DNA of 64,000 bases from Clostridium sp. (GTDB taxonomy: Bacteria > Bacillota > Clostridia > Clostridiales > Clostridiaceae), in the NCBI RefSeq assembly GCF_029267215.1, contig NZ_JARIDH010000044.1, forward strand, positions 124,001 to 188,000. The letters are read 5' to 3'. The notes under the pieces were generated by a model. It saw only the letters and a list, made by a program, of their open reading frames with translations, was not told the origin of the DNA and did no database searches. This document shows positions 42,852-53,661 of this stretch, piece after piece. The translations under genes and the position numbers were made by a program. Positions within the stretch are counted from its first letter, which is position 1; each line of letters starts with the position of its first letter.

Positions 42852-43088
42852 TTGATAAATATAGATAAAAATAATATAAAGAATACTCCAGAATATGAAA
42901 GTTTTGGGGGGAATGAATTTCCATTAAAATACTTAACTGAGGAAGAGTTAATGGAACTTGGTTTAAAGAAAAGTTGTTGTAGTAGAGGAGGATGTTCTAA
43001 AAAAGAGAATGGAGGTTGCCCTAAAAACTCTAAGGATGGATGTGGAAGTTGTTCTCAAAAATTAGGTGGATGTTGTAAAAAGAGATAA
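42852..43088 (+). CDS. Small cysteine-rich protein, unknown function
   Basis: 78 residues. The N-terminal half is ordinary (YESFGGNEFPLKYLTEEELMELG); the C-terminal 40 residues hold eight Cys in KSCCSRGGCSKKENGGCPK and DGCGSCSQKLGGCC, with many Gly and Lys, so a metal-binding tail is likely. The start is TTG 42852 after TGAGGTGAG; there is no ATG. A strong terminator follows. I do not recognise the family. Confidence 0.75.
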   Translation: MINIDKNNIKNTPEYESFGGNEFPLKYLTEEELMELGLKKSCCSRGGCSKKENGGCPKNSKDGCGSCSQKLGGCCKKR

Positions 43089-43089
43089 T

Positions 43090-43120
43090 AAAAAACATAC
43101 TCAATTGAGTATGTTTTTTT
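43090..43120. terminator. Bidirectional terminator, cysteine-rich gene / DEAD-box gene
   Basis: AAAAAACATACTCAA pairs with TTGAGTATGTTTTTT; perfect stem with A and T runs. Confidence 0.92.
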
Positions 43121-43131
43121 ATATTACATTA

Positions 43132-44721
43132 TTATTTTCTTTTTTTAGCAACTTCTATATTAACAGTTCTTCTGTTAAGTTTTTTACCATTTGATTTTTT
43201 CATTATGTTGTTAACACTTTCTGTAGCAACATTAGCAAATGAGAAGTTTTCTTTTAAATCTATATCTCCAACTTGCTTAGGGTTTATTCTTGCAGTTTCT
43301 TTTAAGAAGTTTACAAGTGATTTTGGAGTAACCCCATCTCTTCTTCCTATTGATAAGAATAATCTAGTTTCCTCCATCATTTCTGGTGATTCTAAAGCAT
43401 TTGAAGTATAATCAAATGATGATTCTTTATCAAATACTATCTTAAGAAGAGCAGCAGCAACATCAACTAAGCTATAATCTTCATCTAATTGAGTAGCTAT
43501 TGGAATGAATTTTTGGAAATCTTCTGAAGCTTCTTCAATTGTTGATTTAACATTGTTTATTATGTTATTGTGCTTATTTTGGAATATTTCATCAACTGTA
43601 GGAACAGCTTTTCTAACTATTTTACTCTTAGTATGTTTTTGTATTTGTTTAAGCATTATGTATTCTTTTGGAGTAACTAATGAGTAAGCAACACCTTCTC
43701 TGTTAGCTCTTCCTGTTCTTCCGATTCTATGTACATAGCTTTCATTATCTTGAGGTAAATCGTAGTTTATAACATGAGTTACACTTTCAACGTCGATTCC
43801 TCTAGCAGCAACATCTGTAGCAACTAAGAAGTCTAAGCTTCCTTCTTTGAATTTTCTTAAAGTTTGAAGTCTATGGTTTTGACTCATATCTCCGTGCATA
43901 CCTTCAACCATATATCCTCTAGCTTGCATTTTTTCTACTACTTCATCAACACCTTTTTTAGTCTTACAGAAGATTATAGCAGCGTTTGGTTCATCAAAGT
44001 CTAAAACTCTGCAAAGTGTTTCGAATCTATCTCTGTGTTTTATTTCAAAGTAGTATTGTTCTATTTTTGAAACTGTTAAAGAACTTTTCTTGATAGCTAT
44101 ATGCTTAGTATCTTCTTTCATGTAGTTCTTAGATAATTTCTTAATTTGTTGAGGCATAGTAGCTGAGAATAAAAGAGTTTGTCTGTCAGTATTTAATGAT
44201 TTTACAATTTCTTCTAAATCATCGATGAATCCCATGTTTAACATTTCATCAGCTTCATCTAATACTAAGAATTTAATATCTTTAAGTGGTAAACTCTTTC
44301 TTCTTATATGGTCTAAAACTCTACCAGGAGTTCCAACAACTATATCAACGCCGTTTCTTAATGCTCTCATCTGTCTATCTATTGGTTGACCACCGTATAT
44401 AGGTAATACAGAAAGTTTTTCATGTTTTCCAAGTCTTACAAGTTCTTCGTTAACTTGAATAGCAAGCTCTCTAGTTGGTGCTAAAATAAGTGCTTTAGGT
44501 GATTTCTTCTTTCCTGAAAAATCAGCATTGTTTATTATTGCACATCCAAAAGCAGCTGTTTTACCAGTACCAGTTTGAGCTTGACCGATAATATCGTGTC
44601 CTTCTAGGGCTACAGGAATACTTTCAGCTTGTATTTGAGATGGTTCTTCAAATCCCATATCTTTTATAGCTTTAAGTAAGCTTTCCTTAAGACCTAAGTC
44701 ATCAAATTTTATATTGTTCAT
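43132..44721 (-). CDS. DEAD-box ATP-dependent RNA helicase with DbpA-type RNA-binding domain
   Basis: 529 residues. Helicase motifs in order: Q motif EPSQIQAESIPVAL, I AQTGTGKTAAF, Ia PTRELAIQV, II DEADEML, III FSATMP, V ATDVAARGIDVESV and VI HRIGRTGRANREG. The C-terminal 75 residues form a DbpA-like RNA-binding domain (FLSIGRRDGVTPKSLVNFL) with a basic tail ending KKRK. CsdA/DeaD-class enzymes unwind structured RNA in ribosome assembly and cold shock. The ATG follows AAAGAGGA. A 200-nt AT-rich leader precedes it. Confidence 0.95.
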   Translation of the reverse strand: MNNIKFDDLGLKESLLKAIKDMGFEEPSQIQAESIPVALEGHDIIGQAQTGTGKTAAFGCAIINNADFSGKKKSPKALILAPTRELAIQVNEELVRLGKHEKLSVLPIYGGQPIDRQMRALRNGVDIVVGTPGRVLDHIRRKSLPLKDIKFLVLDEADEMLNMGFIDDLEEIVKSLNTDRQTLLFSATMPQQIKKLSKNYMKEDTKHIAIKKSSLTVSKIEQYYFEIKHRDRFETLCRVLDFDEPNAAIIFCKTKKGVDEVVEKMQARGYMVEGMHGDMSQNHRLQTLRKFKEGSLDFLVATDVAARGIDVESVTHVINYDLPQDNESYVHRIGRTGRANREGVAYSLVTPKEYIMLKQIQKHTKSKIVRKAVPTVDEIFQNKHNNIINNVKSTIEEASEDFQKFIPIATQLDEDYSLVDVAAALLKIVFDKESSFDYTSNALESPEMMEETRLFLSIGRRDGVTPKSLVNFLKETARINPKQVGDIDLKENFSFANVATESVNNIMKKSNGKKLNRRTVNIEVAKKRK

Positions 44722-44925
44722 TCTTTATCCTCTTTCTTTTCGTATATTTTAGTTTTTTTTAATTTATTTTATTTTTAAAAAATTCTCACAATCAAACAAA
44801 GCTAATCATATCACAGTATTATTAGATTAGCAAATGGTATTATTTAAAATGAAATTTAAAAGTTTATTTAATGGTTTACTATAATGTATAATAATAGGAA
44901 ATGAAATGAAGGGAGTTGAAAAATA

Positions 44926-45714
44926 TTGGAAGTAGGAATTTCATCAGCTTGTTTTTATCCTGATTTTGAACTTGAAAAATCAATTGGAACAATGAAAAAA
45001 TTAGGATTTAATTTTGGAGAATTATTTTTAAACACATATTATGAATATAGCGAGGAATTTTTAAAAAAGTTAATAGAAGAAAAAGAAAAATATAATTTTG
45101 ATATAAAATCTCTACATTTCTTTTCATCAATGTATGAACCGTATTTGTTTGATGATTACAAAAGAAGAAGAGATGATTCTTTTAAAATATTTAAAGAAAT
45201 TTGTAAAGCGACAAATAAACTAGGATCTAAATCATATACTTTTCATGGAATGAGAAAAAGAGAGTTAGGTGTTATTAATAGGAAAGAAATTTTAGATATA
45301 TATAATGAATTAGCGTATATAGCTAGAGAAAATAATATATATTTATCTCAAGAAAATGTATCTTGGTGCATGTCTTCAGATTTAGAGTTTTTAAAACTTT
45401 TAAAAAACAACATAAAATATGATATAAAATATACATTTGATATTAAACAGGCATACAAGGCTAATGAAAATCCTCTTAAATATATAGATATTATGGGGGA
45501 TAAACTTATAAACTTTCACATAAATGATAGAAACGAAGAAAAAGTTTGTATGTTGCCTGGAAAAGGGAATGTTAATTATAAAGAGATAATAGATAAACTG
45601 AAAAAAGTTAATTATAATGGTCCTTTAATACTTGAAGTTTATAGAGAAAATTTTAAAAAATATGAAGAATTAAAAGAAGTCAAATATTTTATAGAAAAAA
45701 ATCTACTATTATGA
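44926..45714 (+). CDS. Sugar phosphate isomerase/epimerase family protein (AP endonuclease 2 TIM barrel)
   Basis: 262 residues. The xylose isomerase-like barrel is marked by VGISSACFYPDFELEKSI, KSYTFHGMR, LSQENVSWCMSS (metal-binding Glu), YTFDIKQAYKA, NFHINDRNEE (metal His) and GPLILEVYRENFK. The reaction is unknown; such enzymes act on sugars, inositols or keto acids. The start is TTG 44926 after GAAGGGAG; no ATG exists at the N-terminus. Single gene before the tig promoter. Confidence 0.85.
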   Translation: MEVGISSACFYPDFELEKSIGTMKKLGFNFGELFLNTYYEYSEEFLKKLIEEKEKYNFDIKSLHFFSSMYEPYLFDDYKRRRDDSFKIFKEICKATNKLGSKSYTFHGMRKRELGVINRKEILDIYNELAYIARENNIYLSQENVSWCMSSDLEFLKLLKNNIKYDIKYTFDIKQAYKANENPLKYIDIMGDKLINFHINDRNEEKVCMLPGKGNVNYKEIIDKLKKVNYNGPLILEVYRENFKKYEELKEVKYFIEKNLLL

Positions 45715-45752
45715 TAAAATGTATAAATGTAAGCATAAAATTTAAGAAATAT

Positions 45753-45782
45753 TTGATAAAAAAAGAAATTATATGTTATAAT
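45753..45782 (+). promoter_or_regulatory. Probable tig promoter
   Basis: TTGATA (45753-45758), 18-bp spacer, TATAAT (45777-45782), 58 bp before the tig ATG. Confidence 0.7.
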
Positions 45783-45840
45783 TGCCTAGTTAATTCATAT
45801 ATATTATGAATTTAAAGGCTATTTACAGGAGGAATATACA

Positions 45841-47118
45841 ATGGAAGCTAAAATGAACAAAATAGACACAAATGTTGTGGAATTAGAAATCAAAGTTGAT
45901 GCTAAAGACTTTAACGAAGCTTTAAAGAAGTCTTACAATAAAAATGCAAAGAACTTTAACATACCAGGATTCAGAAAAGGAAAAGTTCCAATGAACATGG
46001 TTAAGAAGTTCTACGGAGTAGAAGTTTTATTTGATGATGCAATAAATACTTGTATAGATAAAACTTATGGAGCTGCTTTAGAAGCTAATGACATAAAACC
46101 TGTTGATTACCCACAAATAGAAGTAGTTGAAGTTGGAGAAGGAAAAGACTTAGTTTACAAAGCTAAGGTTACTACTTACCCAGAAGTTACTTTAGGAGAG
46201 TACAAAGGATTAGAAGTTGAAGAAGTTTCATACGAAGTTAAAGAAGAAGATATAGAAAAACAATTAGCTGATATGCAAGCTAGAAATGCTAGAGTAGAAG
46301 TTAAAGAAGAAGGAACAGTTGAAAATGGAAACATAGCTGTTATAGACTTCAAAGGATTTATAGGTGACGAAGCGTTCGAAGGTGGAGAAGGACATGATTA
46401 CCCATTAGAAATCGGATCAGGAAGCTTCATAGATAACTTTGAAGAGCAATTAATCGGATTAAAAGCTGGAGAAAGCAAAGACGTTCTTGTTACTTTCCCA
46501 GAGGCTTACGGAAAAGAAGATTTAAACGGAAAAGAAGCTAAATTCGAAGTAACTGTAAAAGAAATAAAAGTTAAAGAATTACCTGCTTTAGATGACGAGT
46601 TCGCTAAAGAAGTTTCAGAGTTTGATACTTTAGAAGCTTTAAAAGCTGATTTAAAAGAAAAAGCTGAAAAAGCTAACGAAATAAGAGCTAAGAGAGAAAA
46701 AGAAGAAAAAGTTATAAATACAATAGTTGATAACGCAACAGTAGAAATTCCAGAAGCTATGGTAAACAGAGAAGTTGAAAACATGGTAAGAGATTTAGAA
46801 ATGAGATTAGGACAACAAGGACTAAGCTTAGAGCAATACTACGAGTTCACTGGAAGCTCAGAAGATAAAATGAAGTCTTACATGAAAGAAAATGCAGGAA
46901 GAAAAGTTAAGACTGAATTAGTTATGGATGCTATCATGAAAGCTGAGAACATAGAAGCTACTGAAGAAGAATTAAAAGCTAAGGCTGAAGAGGTTGCTAA
47001 AATGTACTCAAATGGAGAGCAATCAGAGAAAATGGTTGAACTTTTATTAAACGCTCAAAGAGATGCTTTAGAGTTAGATGTTAAAAGAGAAAAAACTTTA
47101 AATATGTTATTAAAATAA
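45841..47118 (+). CDS. tig: Trigger factor, ribosome-associated chaperone and peptidyl-prolyl isomerase
   Basis: 425 residues, full length. The ribosome-binding signature is [12 protein letters not shown] near residue 38-50. The FKBP-like domain (about 150-245) has [17 protein letters not shown] and [17 protein letters not shown]. The long helical C-terminus follows. Codon use differs from neighbours, with more AAC, TAC and TTC, as expected for a highly expressed gene. The ATG follows AGGAGGAA. It opens the proteolysis and folding block; a terminator separates it from clpP. Confidence 0.97.
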   Translation: MEAKMNKIDTNVVELEIKVDAKDFNEALKKSYNKNAKNFNIPGFRKGKVPMNMVKKFYGVEVLFDDAINTCIDKTYGAALEANDIKPVDYPQIEVVEVGEGKDLVYKAKVTTYPEVTLGEYKGLEVEEVSYEVKEEDIEKQLADMQARNARVEVKEEGTVENGNIAVIDFKGFIGDEAFEGGEGHDYPLEIGSGSFIDNFEEQLIGLKAGESKDVLVTFPEAYGKEDLNGKEAKFEVTVKEIKVKELPALDDEFAKEVSEFDTLEALKADLKEKAEKANEIRAKREKEEKVINTIVDNATVEIPEAMVNREVENMVRDLEMRLGQQGLSLEQYYEFTGSSEDKMKSYMKENAGRKVKTELVMDAIMKAENIEATEEELKAKAEEVAKMYSNGEQSEKMVELLLNAQRDALELDVKREKTLNMLLK

Positions 47119-47142
47119 TTAATAATAAAATAGAACTTTCAG

Positions 47143-47180
47143 ATAATTGCCAGGAAGTATTTCTTGGCAATTATTTTAAA
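47143..47180 (+). terminator. Terminator after tig
   Basis: ATAATTGCCAGGAA pairs with TTCTTGGCAATTAT; T-rich run follows. Confidence 0.88.
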
Positions 47181-47193
47181 ATTTAAAAGAATG

Positions 47194-47223
47194 TTGAAAA
47201 AACATTAATTAACAAAATACTAT
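47194..47223 (+). promoter_or_regulatory. Possible clpP promoter
   Basis: TTGAAA (47194-47199), 18-bp spacer, TACTAT (47218-47223). No CtsR heptad repeat is visible between tig and clpP, unlike clpB. Confidence 0.5.
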
Positions 47224-47309
47224 TTTTTTTATATAATAATTATGATGATGTATGTTTTAGTAGTATAAATGGCAATATTATAATTATAGTTTTAAAAGGA
47301 GGGAATTTC

Positions 47310-47894
47310 ATGAGTAATTTAGTACCTATGGTAGTTGAGCAAACAAGCAAAGGCGAAAGAAGTTATGATATATTCTCAAGATTATTAAAAGATAGAATAA
47401 TAATGTTAAGTGGAGAGGTTAATGATGTATCAGCTAACCTTGTTGTATCACAGCTATTATTTTTAGAGAGTGAAGATCCAGATAAAGATATATATCTTTA
47501 CATAAATTCTCCAGGTGGTTCTATAACTTCAGGGATGGCGATTTATGATACAATGCAATATATCAAACCTGATGTATCTACAATATGTGTAGGTATGGCA
47601 GCTTCAATGGGAGCATTCTTACTATCTTCAGGAGCAAAAGGAAAGAGATTTGCATTACCTAACGCTGAAATAATGATACATCAACCTTTAGGTGGATTCC
47701 AAGGGCAAGCAACTGATATAGATATTCATGCTAAAAGAATATTAAGAATTAAAGATAAATTAAATCAAATATTAAGCGAGAATACAAATCAACCTCTTGA
47801 TAAAATAAAGATAGATGTTGAAAGAGATTATTTCATGGAAGCATCAGAAGCTGTAGAATATGGATTAATAGATAAAGTTATAGAGAGAAAATAA
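47310..47894 (+). CDS. clpP: ATP-dependent Clp protease proteolytic subunit
   Basis: 194 residues, normal length. The catalytic triad is Ser99 in [11 protein letters not shown], His124 in IMIHQPLGG and Asp173 in DVERDYFM. The N-terminal [18 protein letters not shown] matches processed ClpP forms. It forms the barrel peptidase used by ClpX and other Clp ATPases. The ATG follows AAAGGAGGG. clpX starts 39 bp downstream, an obvious operon. Confidence 0.97.
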   Translation: MSNLVPMVVEQTSKGERSYDIFSRLLKDRIIMLSGEVNDVSANLVVSQLLFLESEDPDKDIYLYINSPGGSITSGMAIYDTMQYIKPDVSTICVGMAASMGAFLLSSGAKGKRFALPNAEIMIHQPLGGFQGQATDIDIHAKRILRIKDKLNQILSENTNQPLDKIKIDVERDYFMEASEAVEYGLIDKVIERK

Positions 47895-47933
47895 TCTACA
47901 ACTTAAGTCTTATTGAAAGTTGAGGTGGATAAG

Positions 47934-49241
47934 ATGGGAAAATTTGAAGATAAAAAGCAATTAAGATGTTCTTTTTGTGGTAAAAATCAAGAACAGGTTA
48001 AAAGATTAATAGCTGGACCTGGTGTATATATATGTGATGAGTGTATAGAACTTTGTTCAGAAATAATAGAAGATGAATTTGAGGGAAACACATCATCTAC
48101 ATCACTAGATTCAAGTAGTTTACCAAAACCACAAGAAATAAAAGAATACTTAGATCAATATGTTGTTGGTCAAGAAAGAGCTAAAAAATCTTTAGCTGTA
48201 GCTGTTTATAACCATTATAAAAGAATCAATGCTAATAAAGCAGAGGATGATGTTGAACTTCAAAAAAGTAATATTCTTTTATTAGGGCCAACAGGTTCTG
48301 GTAAAACATTACTTGCACAAACACTTGCAAAGATGTTAAATGTACCTTTTGCGATTGCTGATGCTACTACATTAACAGAGGCTGGTTATGTTGGAGAAGA
48401 TGTTGAAAATATTCTTTTAAAGCTTATTCAAAATGCTGATTATGATGTTGAGAGAGCTGAAAAAGGAATAATATATATAGATGAGATTGATAAGATTGCA
48501 AGAAAATCAGAAAATCCATCTATTACAAGGGATGTTTCAGGAGAAGGGGTTCAACAAGCTCTATTAAAAATATTAGAGGGAACAACTGCTTCAGTACCAC
48601 CGCAAGGAGGAAGAAAACATCCACATCAAGAGTTCATACAAATAAATACTTCAAATATTTTATTTATTTGTGGTGGAGCATTTGATGGTGTTGATAAGAT
48701 AATAGAAAAAAGAGGTACCAAGAGTTCAATAGGATTTGGTGCTGATGTTAAAGGAAAACATGAGAAAAATGTTGGAGAACTTTTAAAAGAAATAATGCCT
48801 GGAGACTTATTAAAATTTGGATTAATTCCTGAATTTGTAGGAAGACTTCCTGTATTAGTAACTTTAGAAGCTTTAGACAATGAAGCTCTTGTAAGTATTT
48901 TAACTAAGCCTAAGAATGCTTTAGTTAAACAATATAAAAAGTTATTTGAACTTGATAATGTAAAGCTAGAGTTTACAGATGATGCTTTAAAAGCAATCGC
49001 TGATGAGGCTATTGAAAGAAAAACTGGTGCTAGAGGATTAAGAGCTATAGTTGAAGAAACTATGATGGATATAATGTTTGAAATACCATCAGAAGAAACT
49101 ATTGTTAAAACAACTATAACTGCTGAAACTATAAAAGAAAAAAAAGAACCTGAAGTTGAAAGAATGGCTGAAGGCGAAGTAAGACCAGTTTTAAGAACTG
49201 AAAAAAAAGTTAAAAGTAGAAAAGATATAGAAACTGCTTAA
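47934..49241 (+). CDS. clpX: ATP-dependent Clp protease ATP-binding subunit
   Basis: 435 residues. The N-terminal zinc finger is [14 protein letters not shown] with CDECIELC. Walker A is [14 protein letters not shown], Walker [11 protein letters not shown]. The ClpP-docking IGF loop appears as SSIGFGADV. It unfolds tagged proteins into ClpP. The frame is open from 47913, but ATG 47934 follows TTGAGGTGGA and starts the standard [13 protein letters not shown] terminator follows. Confidence 0.97.
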   Translation: MGKFEDKKQLRCSFCGKNQEQVKRLIAGPGVYICDECIELCSEIIEDEFEGNTSSTSLDSSSLPKPQEIKEYLDQYVVGQERAKKSLAVAVYNHYKRINANKAEDDVELQKSNILLLGPTGSGKTLLAQTLAKMLNVPFAIADATTLTEAGYVGEDVENILLKLIQNADYDVERAEKGIIYIDEIDKIARKSENPSITRDVSGEGVQQALLKILEGTTASVPPQGGRKHPHQEFIQINTSNILFICGGAFDGVDKIIEKRGTKSSIGFGADVKGKHEKNVGELLKEIMPGDLLKFGLIPEFVGRLPVLVTLEALDNEALVSILTKPKNALVKQYKKLFELDNVKLEFTDDALKAIADEAIERKTGARGLRAIVEETMMDIMFEIPSEETIVKTTITAETIKEKKEPEVERMAEGEVRPVLRTEKKVKSRKDIETA

Positions 49242-49242
49242 T

Positions 49243-49280
49243 AAAAAAGATGCATATTATTATGCATCTTTTTTTTATTT
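49243..49280 (+). terminator. Terminator after clpX
   Basis: AAAAAAGATGCATA pairs with TATGCATCTTTTTT, with a long T-run. Confidence 0.92.
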
Positions 49281-49353
49281 TTTTTTATGGTTTTTTTGGA
49301 ATATAATCTCAATAATGAGTAAATACTAAATATAAAGATAGGAGGTGTTTAAA

Positions 49354-51072
49354 ATGAATCCTTATATACTTATAATGTTATTACAATTAATAATGTCATT
49401 AGTATTTTTTATTTATATGAGAAAATCTTTAAATAATAAAGAGAAAAATAATAATGTTTTAGAGAAAGAAAATGCAAAAGAAATGGAAAAGTTAAATAGA
49501 TTAAGAATGATAAAGTTAACTGAACCATTAACCGAAAAAAGTAGACCAATTAATTTAGAAGAAATAATTGGGCAAGAAAAAGGTATAAAAGCATTAAAAG
49601 CTGCTTTGTGTGGACCTAATCCACAGCATGTTATAATCTATGGACCACCTGGAGTTGGAAAAACGGCTGCTGCTAGAATAATTCTTGAGGAAGCTAAGAA
49701 GAAGGTTTGCTCCCCGTTTAATAAGGAATCAAAATTTGTTGAAATTGATGCAACAACTTTAAGATTTGATGAGAGGGGAATAGCAGATCCATTAATAGGG
49801 TCTGTTCATGATCCTATATATCAAGGTGCTGGATCTTTAGGGATTGCAGGAATTCCACAACCTAAACCAGGAGCGGTTACAAAAGCACATGGAGGAATAT
49901 TATTTATAGATGAAATAGGAGAACTTCATCCTATAGAATTAAATAAATTATTAAAAGTTTTAGAAGATAGAAAGGTATTTTTAGATTCTGCATACTATAG
50001 TTCAGAGGATCCTAATATGCCTAGGTATATAAAAGAGATATTTGACAATGGACTTCCAGCTGATTTTAGACTTATTGGTGCAACAACGAGAAGTCCAGAG
50101 GAGATAGTGCCAGCTATTCGTTCAAGATGTGTAGAAATATTTTTTAGAGGACTAAGTAAGGAAGAAATAAAAGAGATAGCTTTAAATTCTGTAAAAAAGG
50201 TTGGTTATAAAATTAGTGATAAGGGATTAGATATAGTTTCTAATTATTGTACAAATGGTAGAGAAGTAATAAACTTAATTCAGCTTTGTTCTGGTCTTGC
50301 TATTAATGATAGTAGAGATTATATAAAAGAAAGTGATATTTATTGGGTAATAGAAAACGGACAATATAATCCTAGAATGGAAAAAAGTATAAATGATAAA
50401 CCTGAAATTGGATATGTAAATGGGCTTGCAGTTTATGGGGCTAATAGTGGTGCACTTATGGAGATAGAAGCAACTGCAAAACCTTCTAAAAATTTATCTG
50501 GTAATATAAAGATTACAGGAATAGTAGATGATGAGGAACTTGGAAGAGAGGAAAAGAAAATAAAGAGAAAAAGTACTGCCTATTGTTCAGTACAAAATGT
50601 ACTTACTGTCTTAGATAATATTTTTAATTTAAATTCTAGAGAGTATGATATTCATGTTAATTTTCCTGGAGGAATTCCAGTTGATGGGCCATCAGCAGGC
50701 ATAAGTATTGCAACTGCCATATATAGTGCTATTAAAGAGATTCCTGTAAGTAATAGAGTGGCTATGACAGGGGAAATATCAATAAAAGGAAAGGTTAAAC
50801 CTATTGGAGGAGTAAATGCTAAAATACTAGCAGCTAAAAGTGCAGGAGCCAATAAGGTTATTATTCCAAAAGAAAATTTAAGTAGTGTATCAAAGGATAT
50901 AGAGGGAATAGATATTATTCCTGTTAAAAATATAAAAGAAGTTTTAGAAATAGCATTAATAAAAGAAGATATTTTAGAAAGTGAAAGTTTTGATTTACAA
51001 GAAAATAGTATGTTTTTTGGTACTAGTGCATTAAATGCAGATGGAATAAAACAAAGTGATATAAAACAATAA
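49354..51072 (+). CDS. lonB: ATP-dependent protease LonB (sporulation-type)
   Basis: 572 residues. One N-terminal membrane helix (YILIMLLQLIMSLVFFIYM) replaces the large LonA N-domain. Walker A is [15 protein letters not shown] and Walker B GILFIDEIGEL. The Lon protease domain has the catalytic Ser in VDGPSAGISIATAIYS and the Lys in NAKILAAKSAGANK. In Bacillus LonB is a forespore protease; it usually lies between clpX and lonA, as here. The frame is open from 49345, but ATG 49354 follows AGGAGGTG. Hairpins separate it from lonA. Confidence 0.95.
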   Translation: MNPYILIMLLQLIMSLVFFIYMRKSLNNKEKNNNVLEKENAKEMEKLNRLRMIKLTEPLTEKSRPINLEEIIGQEKGIKALKAALCGPNPQHVIIYGPPGVGKTAAARIILEEAKKKVCSPFNKESKFVEIDATTLRFDERGIADPLIGSVHDPIYQGAGSLGIAGIPQPKPGAVTKAHGGILFIDEIGELHPIELNKLLKVLEDRKVFLDSAYYSSEDPNMPRYIKEIFDNGLPADFRLIGATTRSPEEIVPAIRSRCVEIFFRGLSKEEIKEIALNSVKKVGYKISDKGLDIVSNYCTNGREVINLIQLCSGLAINDSRDYIKESDIYWVIENGQYNPRMEKSINDKPEIGYVNGLAVYGANSGALMEIEATAKPSKNLSGNIKITGIVDDEELGREEKKIKRKSTAYCSVQNVLTVLDNIFNLNSREYDIHVNFPGGIPVDGPSAGISIATAIYSAIKEIPVSNRVAMTGEISIKGKVKPIGGVNAKILAAKSAGANKVIIPKENLSSVSKDIEGIDIIPVKNIKEVLEIALIKEDILESESFDLQENSMFFGTSALNADGIKQSDIKQ

Positions 51073-51081
51073 ATTTTGACT

Positions 51082-51120
51082 AAACTTATTTTAAAATAAG
51101 TTTAATTGTGATTTTTCACA
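51082..51120 (+). terminator. Hairpin after lonB
   Basis: AAACTTATTTT pairs with AAAATAAGTTT (51082-51103), followed by a second small hairpin and TTTTT. Weak terminator. Confidence 0.55.
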
Positions 51121-51183
51121 ATTATCTAGTTTAACTTAGGCTATTTAAGAAAAAATAAATGATATTATGAAAAAAATTATTTT

Positions 51184-51216
51184 AAAGACTATCATTAAGA
51201 TAGTCTTTACTTTTTG
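51184..51216 (+). terminator. Terminator between lonB and lonA
   Basis: AAAGACTATC pairs with GATAGTCTTT over ATTAA, followed by a T-rich run. lonA therefore probably has its own promoter in the next 90 bp. Confidence 0.8.
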
Positions 51217-51321
51217 TACATTATTTAAGGTTGAAAAATATCTACATTATGTGTATACTTGTTAAAGGCTATATATTTATATAATATGTAGTTATTAATT
51301 TTTTTTTTGGAGGGGATATTT

Positions 51322-53661
51322 ATGAAAGAAGATAAATTAATTCTTCCTTTAATTCCTCTAAGAGGTTTGACTGTATTTCCAAGTATGGTCATATACTTTG
51401 ACGTTGGTAGGAAAAAGTCAATAGAATCAGTTGAGAGAGCTATGGCTGGAGATCAGAAGATTTTCTTAGCTGCTCAAAAAGATATTGAGATTGACAATCC
51501 AAGTGAAGATGACATCTTTAAGATAGGTACAATATGTGAGATTAAACAAATTGTAAAAATGCCAAAAGATACTATAAGAGTTTTAGTTGAAGGTATTGAA
51601 AGAGCAAGAATGGATGAATTCTTTGATAAAGAGGAGTTACTTGAAGCATCAATTGAAAAAATAGATGTTACTTATGATGAAAATGAAGAGGAAAATGAAT
51701 TTGAAGCTTTATCAAGAAAGTTAAAGGATGACTTTTTTGAGTTTTTAGATATAACAGCAAGTACTGGTGTTAATGGCGTAAATTTATTTGATAATTTAGA
51801 AGAAGAGAAAGATTTAAATAAGGTAGCTGATTTAATTTCCTCATATGCTCTTATAAAGCAAGAGGATAAGCAAGACGTACTTCAAACTTTAGATATTAAG
51901 GAAAGAATTGAAAAACTTTTAGTTTACTTAAAACAAGAGATTGAAGTTGCTAAAATAGAGAAAAGAATTGGAAGTAAGGTTAAGAAAAAAATTGAAAAAG
52001 GTCAAAAAGAATATTACTTAAGAGAACAAATTAAGGTTATTCAAGAAGAGCTTGGAGAAGATGATGAAAATAAGAAAACTATAAAAGAATTTGAAAAGCT
52101 TATAGAAGAAAAAAATCTTACAAAGCAAATTGAAGAAAAAGCAAATTATGAAATTTCAAGACTTAAAGGATCTTTTCAGTATTCTCAAGAGGGAGCCACT
52201 ATAAAATCTTACTTAGAGAATTTATTGGACATGCCTTGGGGAGAATATACTAAAGATAGACTGGATATTAAGGAAGCTAAAAAGGTTTTAGATAAAGATC
52301 ATTATGGTCTAAAAGATGTTAAGGATAGAATTTTAGAATACCTAGCTGTAAAACAGATAAGCAATTCACTTCAAGGACCTATACTTTGTTTAGTTGGTCC
52401 TCCAGGAGTAGGTAAAACATCAATAGCTAAAAGTATAGCTACTTCATTAAATAGAAATTTCGTAAGAATGTCATTAGGTGGAGTAAGAGATGAAGCTGAT
52501 ATAAGAGGACATAGAAGAACTTATGTTGGAGCTATACCTGGAAGAATAGTTACTGGATTAAAAGAAGCTAAAAGTATGAATCCTGTATTTTTACTTGATG
52601 AAATTGATAAGTTAGGTATGGATTTTAAAGGGAATCCAGCTGATGCTCTTTTAGAAGTGTTTGATAAAGAGCAAAATAAAACCTTTAGAGATCACTATTT
52701 AGAAGTAGATATGGATTTATCAGAAGTAATGTTTATAACAACTGCAAATTCTTTAGATGGAATTCCAAGACCACTTTTAGATAGAATGGAATTAATAGAA
52801 GTTTCAGGCTATACTTATGAAGAAAAATTTAGAATAGCTAAGAAATATTTAGTACCTAAGGTTTTAAAAGAACATGGAATAAACAATAAAAAAATAAGTA
52901 TTTCAGATTCTGCATTAAAACTTATAATAGATAGTTATACTAGAGAGTCTGGAGTAAGAAATCTTCAAAGACAAATAGCTAATGTTATAAGAAAAGGAAT
53001 AAAGGATATAATAGAAAAGAATAAAGAAAAATTAAGTATATCTACAAAACAAGTTGAAAAATACTTAGGACCAAAAATCTTTAGTTATGATGAAATAGAT
53101 AAAGAAGATAAAGTAGGAGTAGTCATGGGAATGGCTTGGACAGCTTATGGCGGAGATACTCTTCCAGTAGAAGTTATGGTCATGGATGGAAAAGGTAGAT
53201 TAGAATTAACAGGTAAACTAGGGGATGTTATGAAAGAATCTGCTAAGGCGGCTTATACATATGTAAGAAGCAATATGAAAGAATTAGGAATAAAAGATGA
53301 GTTTTATTCCAAAAAGGATATTCATATACATGCACCAGAGGGAGCAGTTCCTAAAGATGGTCCATCAGCTGGAGTAACAATGGCTACTTCCTTAGTTTCA
53401 GCATTAACTGGTAAAAAGGTTAAGCATAATGTAGCCATGACTGGAGAAATTACATTAACAGGAAAAGTTTTAGCAATAGGTGGTTTAAAAGAGAAATGTT
53501 TAGCAGCTAGAAGAATAGGAATAGATACTGTTATTGTACCTAAGGAAAATGAAAAAGATGTAGTTAAACTTCCTAAGATAGTTAAGGAAAGTTTAAATAT
53601 TATACTTGCAGATAAAATAGATGATGTGTTAAAAAATGCATTAGTTGGAGTTGAAGAATAA
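51322..53661 (+). CDS. lonA: ATP-dependent protease La
   Basis: 779 residues. The LAN substrate-binding domain begins with [20 protein letters not shown], then a coiled-coil region, Walker [18 protein letters not shown], Walker [14 protein letters not shown], and the protease domain with Ser in [19 protein letters not shown] and Lys in [12 protein letters not shown]. It degrades damaged and regulatory proteins. The frame is open from 51307, but ATG 51322 follows TTGGAGGGG. The stop codon overlaps the ATG of engB by one base, so both are co-translated. Confidence 0.97.
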   Translation: MKEDKLILPLIPLRGLTVFPSMVIYFDVGRKKSIESVERAMAGDQKIFLAAQKDIEIDNPSEDDIFKIGTICEIKQIVKMPKDTIRVLVEGIERARMDEFFDKEELLEASIEKIDVTYDENEEENEFEALSRKLKDDFFEFLDITASTGVNGVNLFDNLEEEKDLNKVADLISSYALIKQEDKQDVLQTLDIKERIEKLLVYLKQEIEVAKIEKRIGSKVKKKIEKGQKEYYLREQIKVIQEELGEDDENKKTIKEFEKLIEEKNLTKQIEEKANYEISRLKGSFQYSQEGATIKSYLENLLDMPWGEYTKDRLDIKEAKKVLDKDHYGLKDVKDRILEYLAVKQISNSLQGPILCLVGPPGVGKTSIAKSIATSLNRNFVRMSLGGVRDEADIRGHRRTYVGAIPGRIVTGLKEAKSMNPVFLLDEIDKLGMDFKGNPADALLEVFDKEQNKTFRDHYLEVDMDLSEVMFITTANSLDGIPRPLLDRMELIEVSGYTYEEKFRIAKKYLVPKVLKEHGINNKKISISDSALKLIIDSYTRESGVRNLQRQIANVIRKGIKDIIEKNKEKLSISTKQVEKYLGPKIFSYDEIDKEDKVGVVMGMAWTAYGGDTLPVEVMVMDGKGRLELTGKLGDVMKESAKAAYTYVRSNMKELGIKDEFYSKKDIHIHAPEGAVPKDGPSAGVTMATSLVSALTGKKVKHNVAMTGEITLTGKVLAIGGLKEKCLAARRIGIDTVIVPKENEKDVVKLPKIVKESLNIILADKIDDVLKNALVGVEE

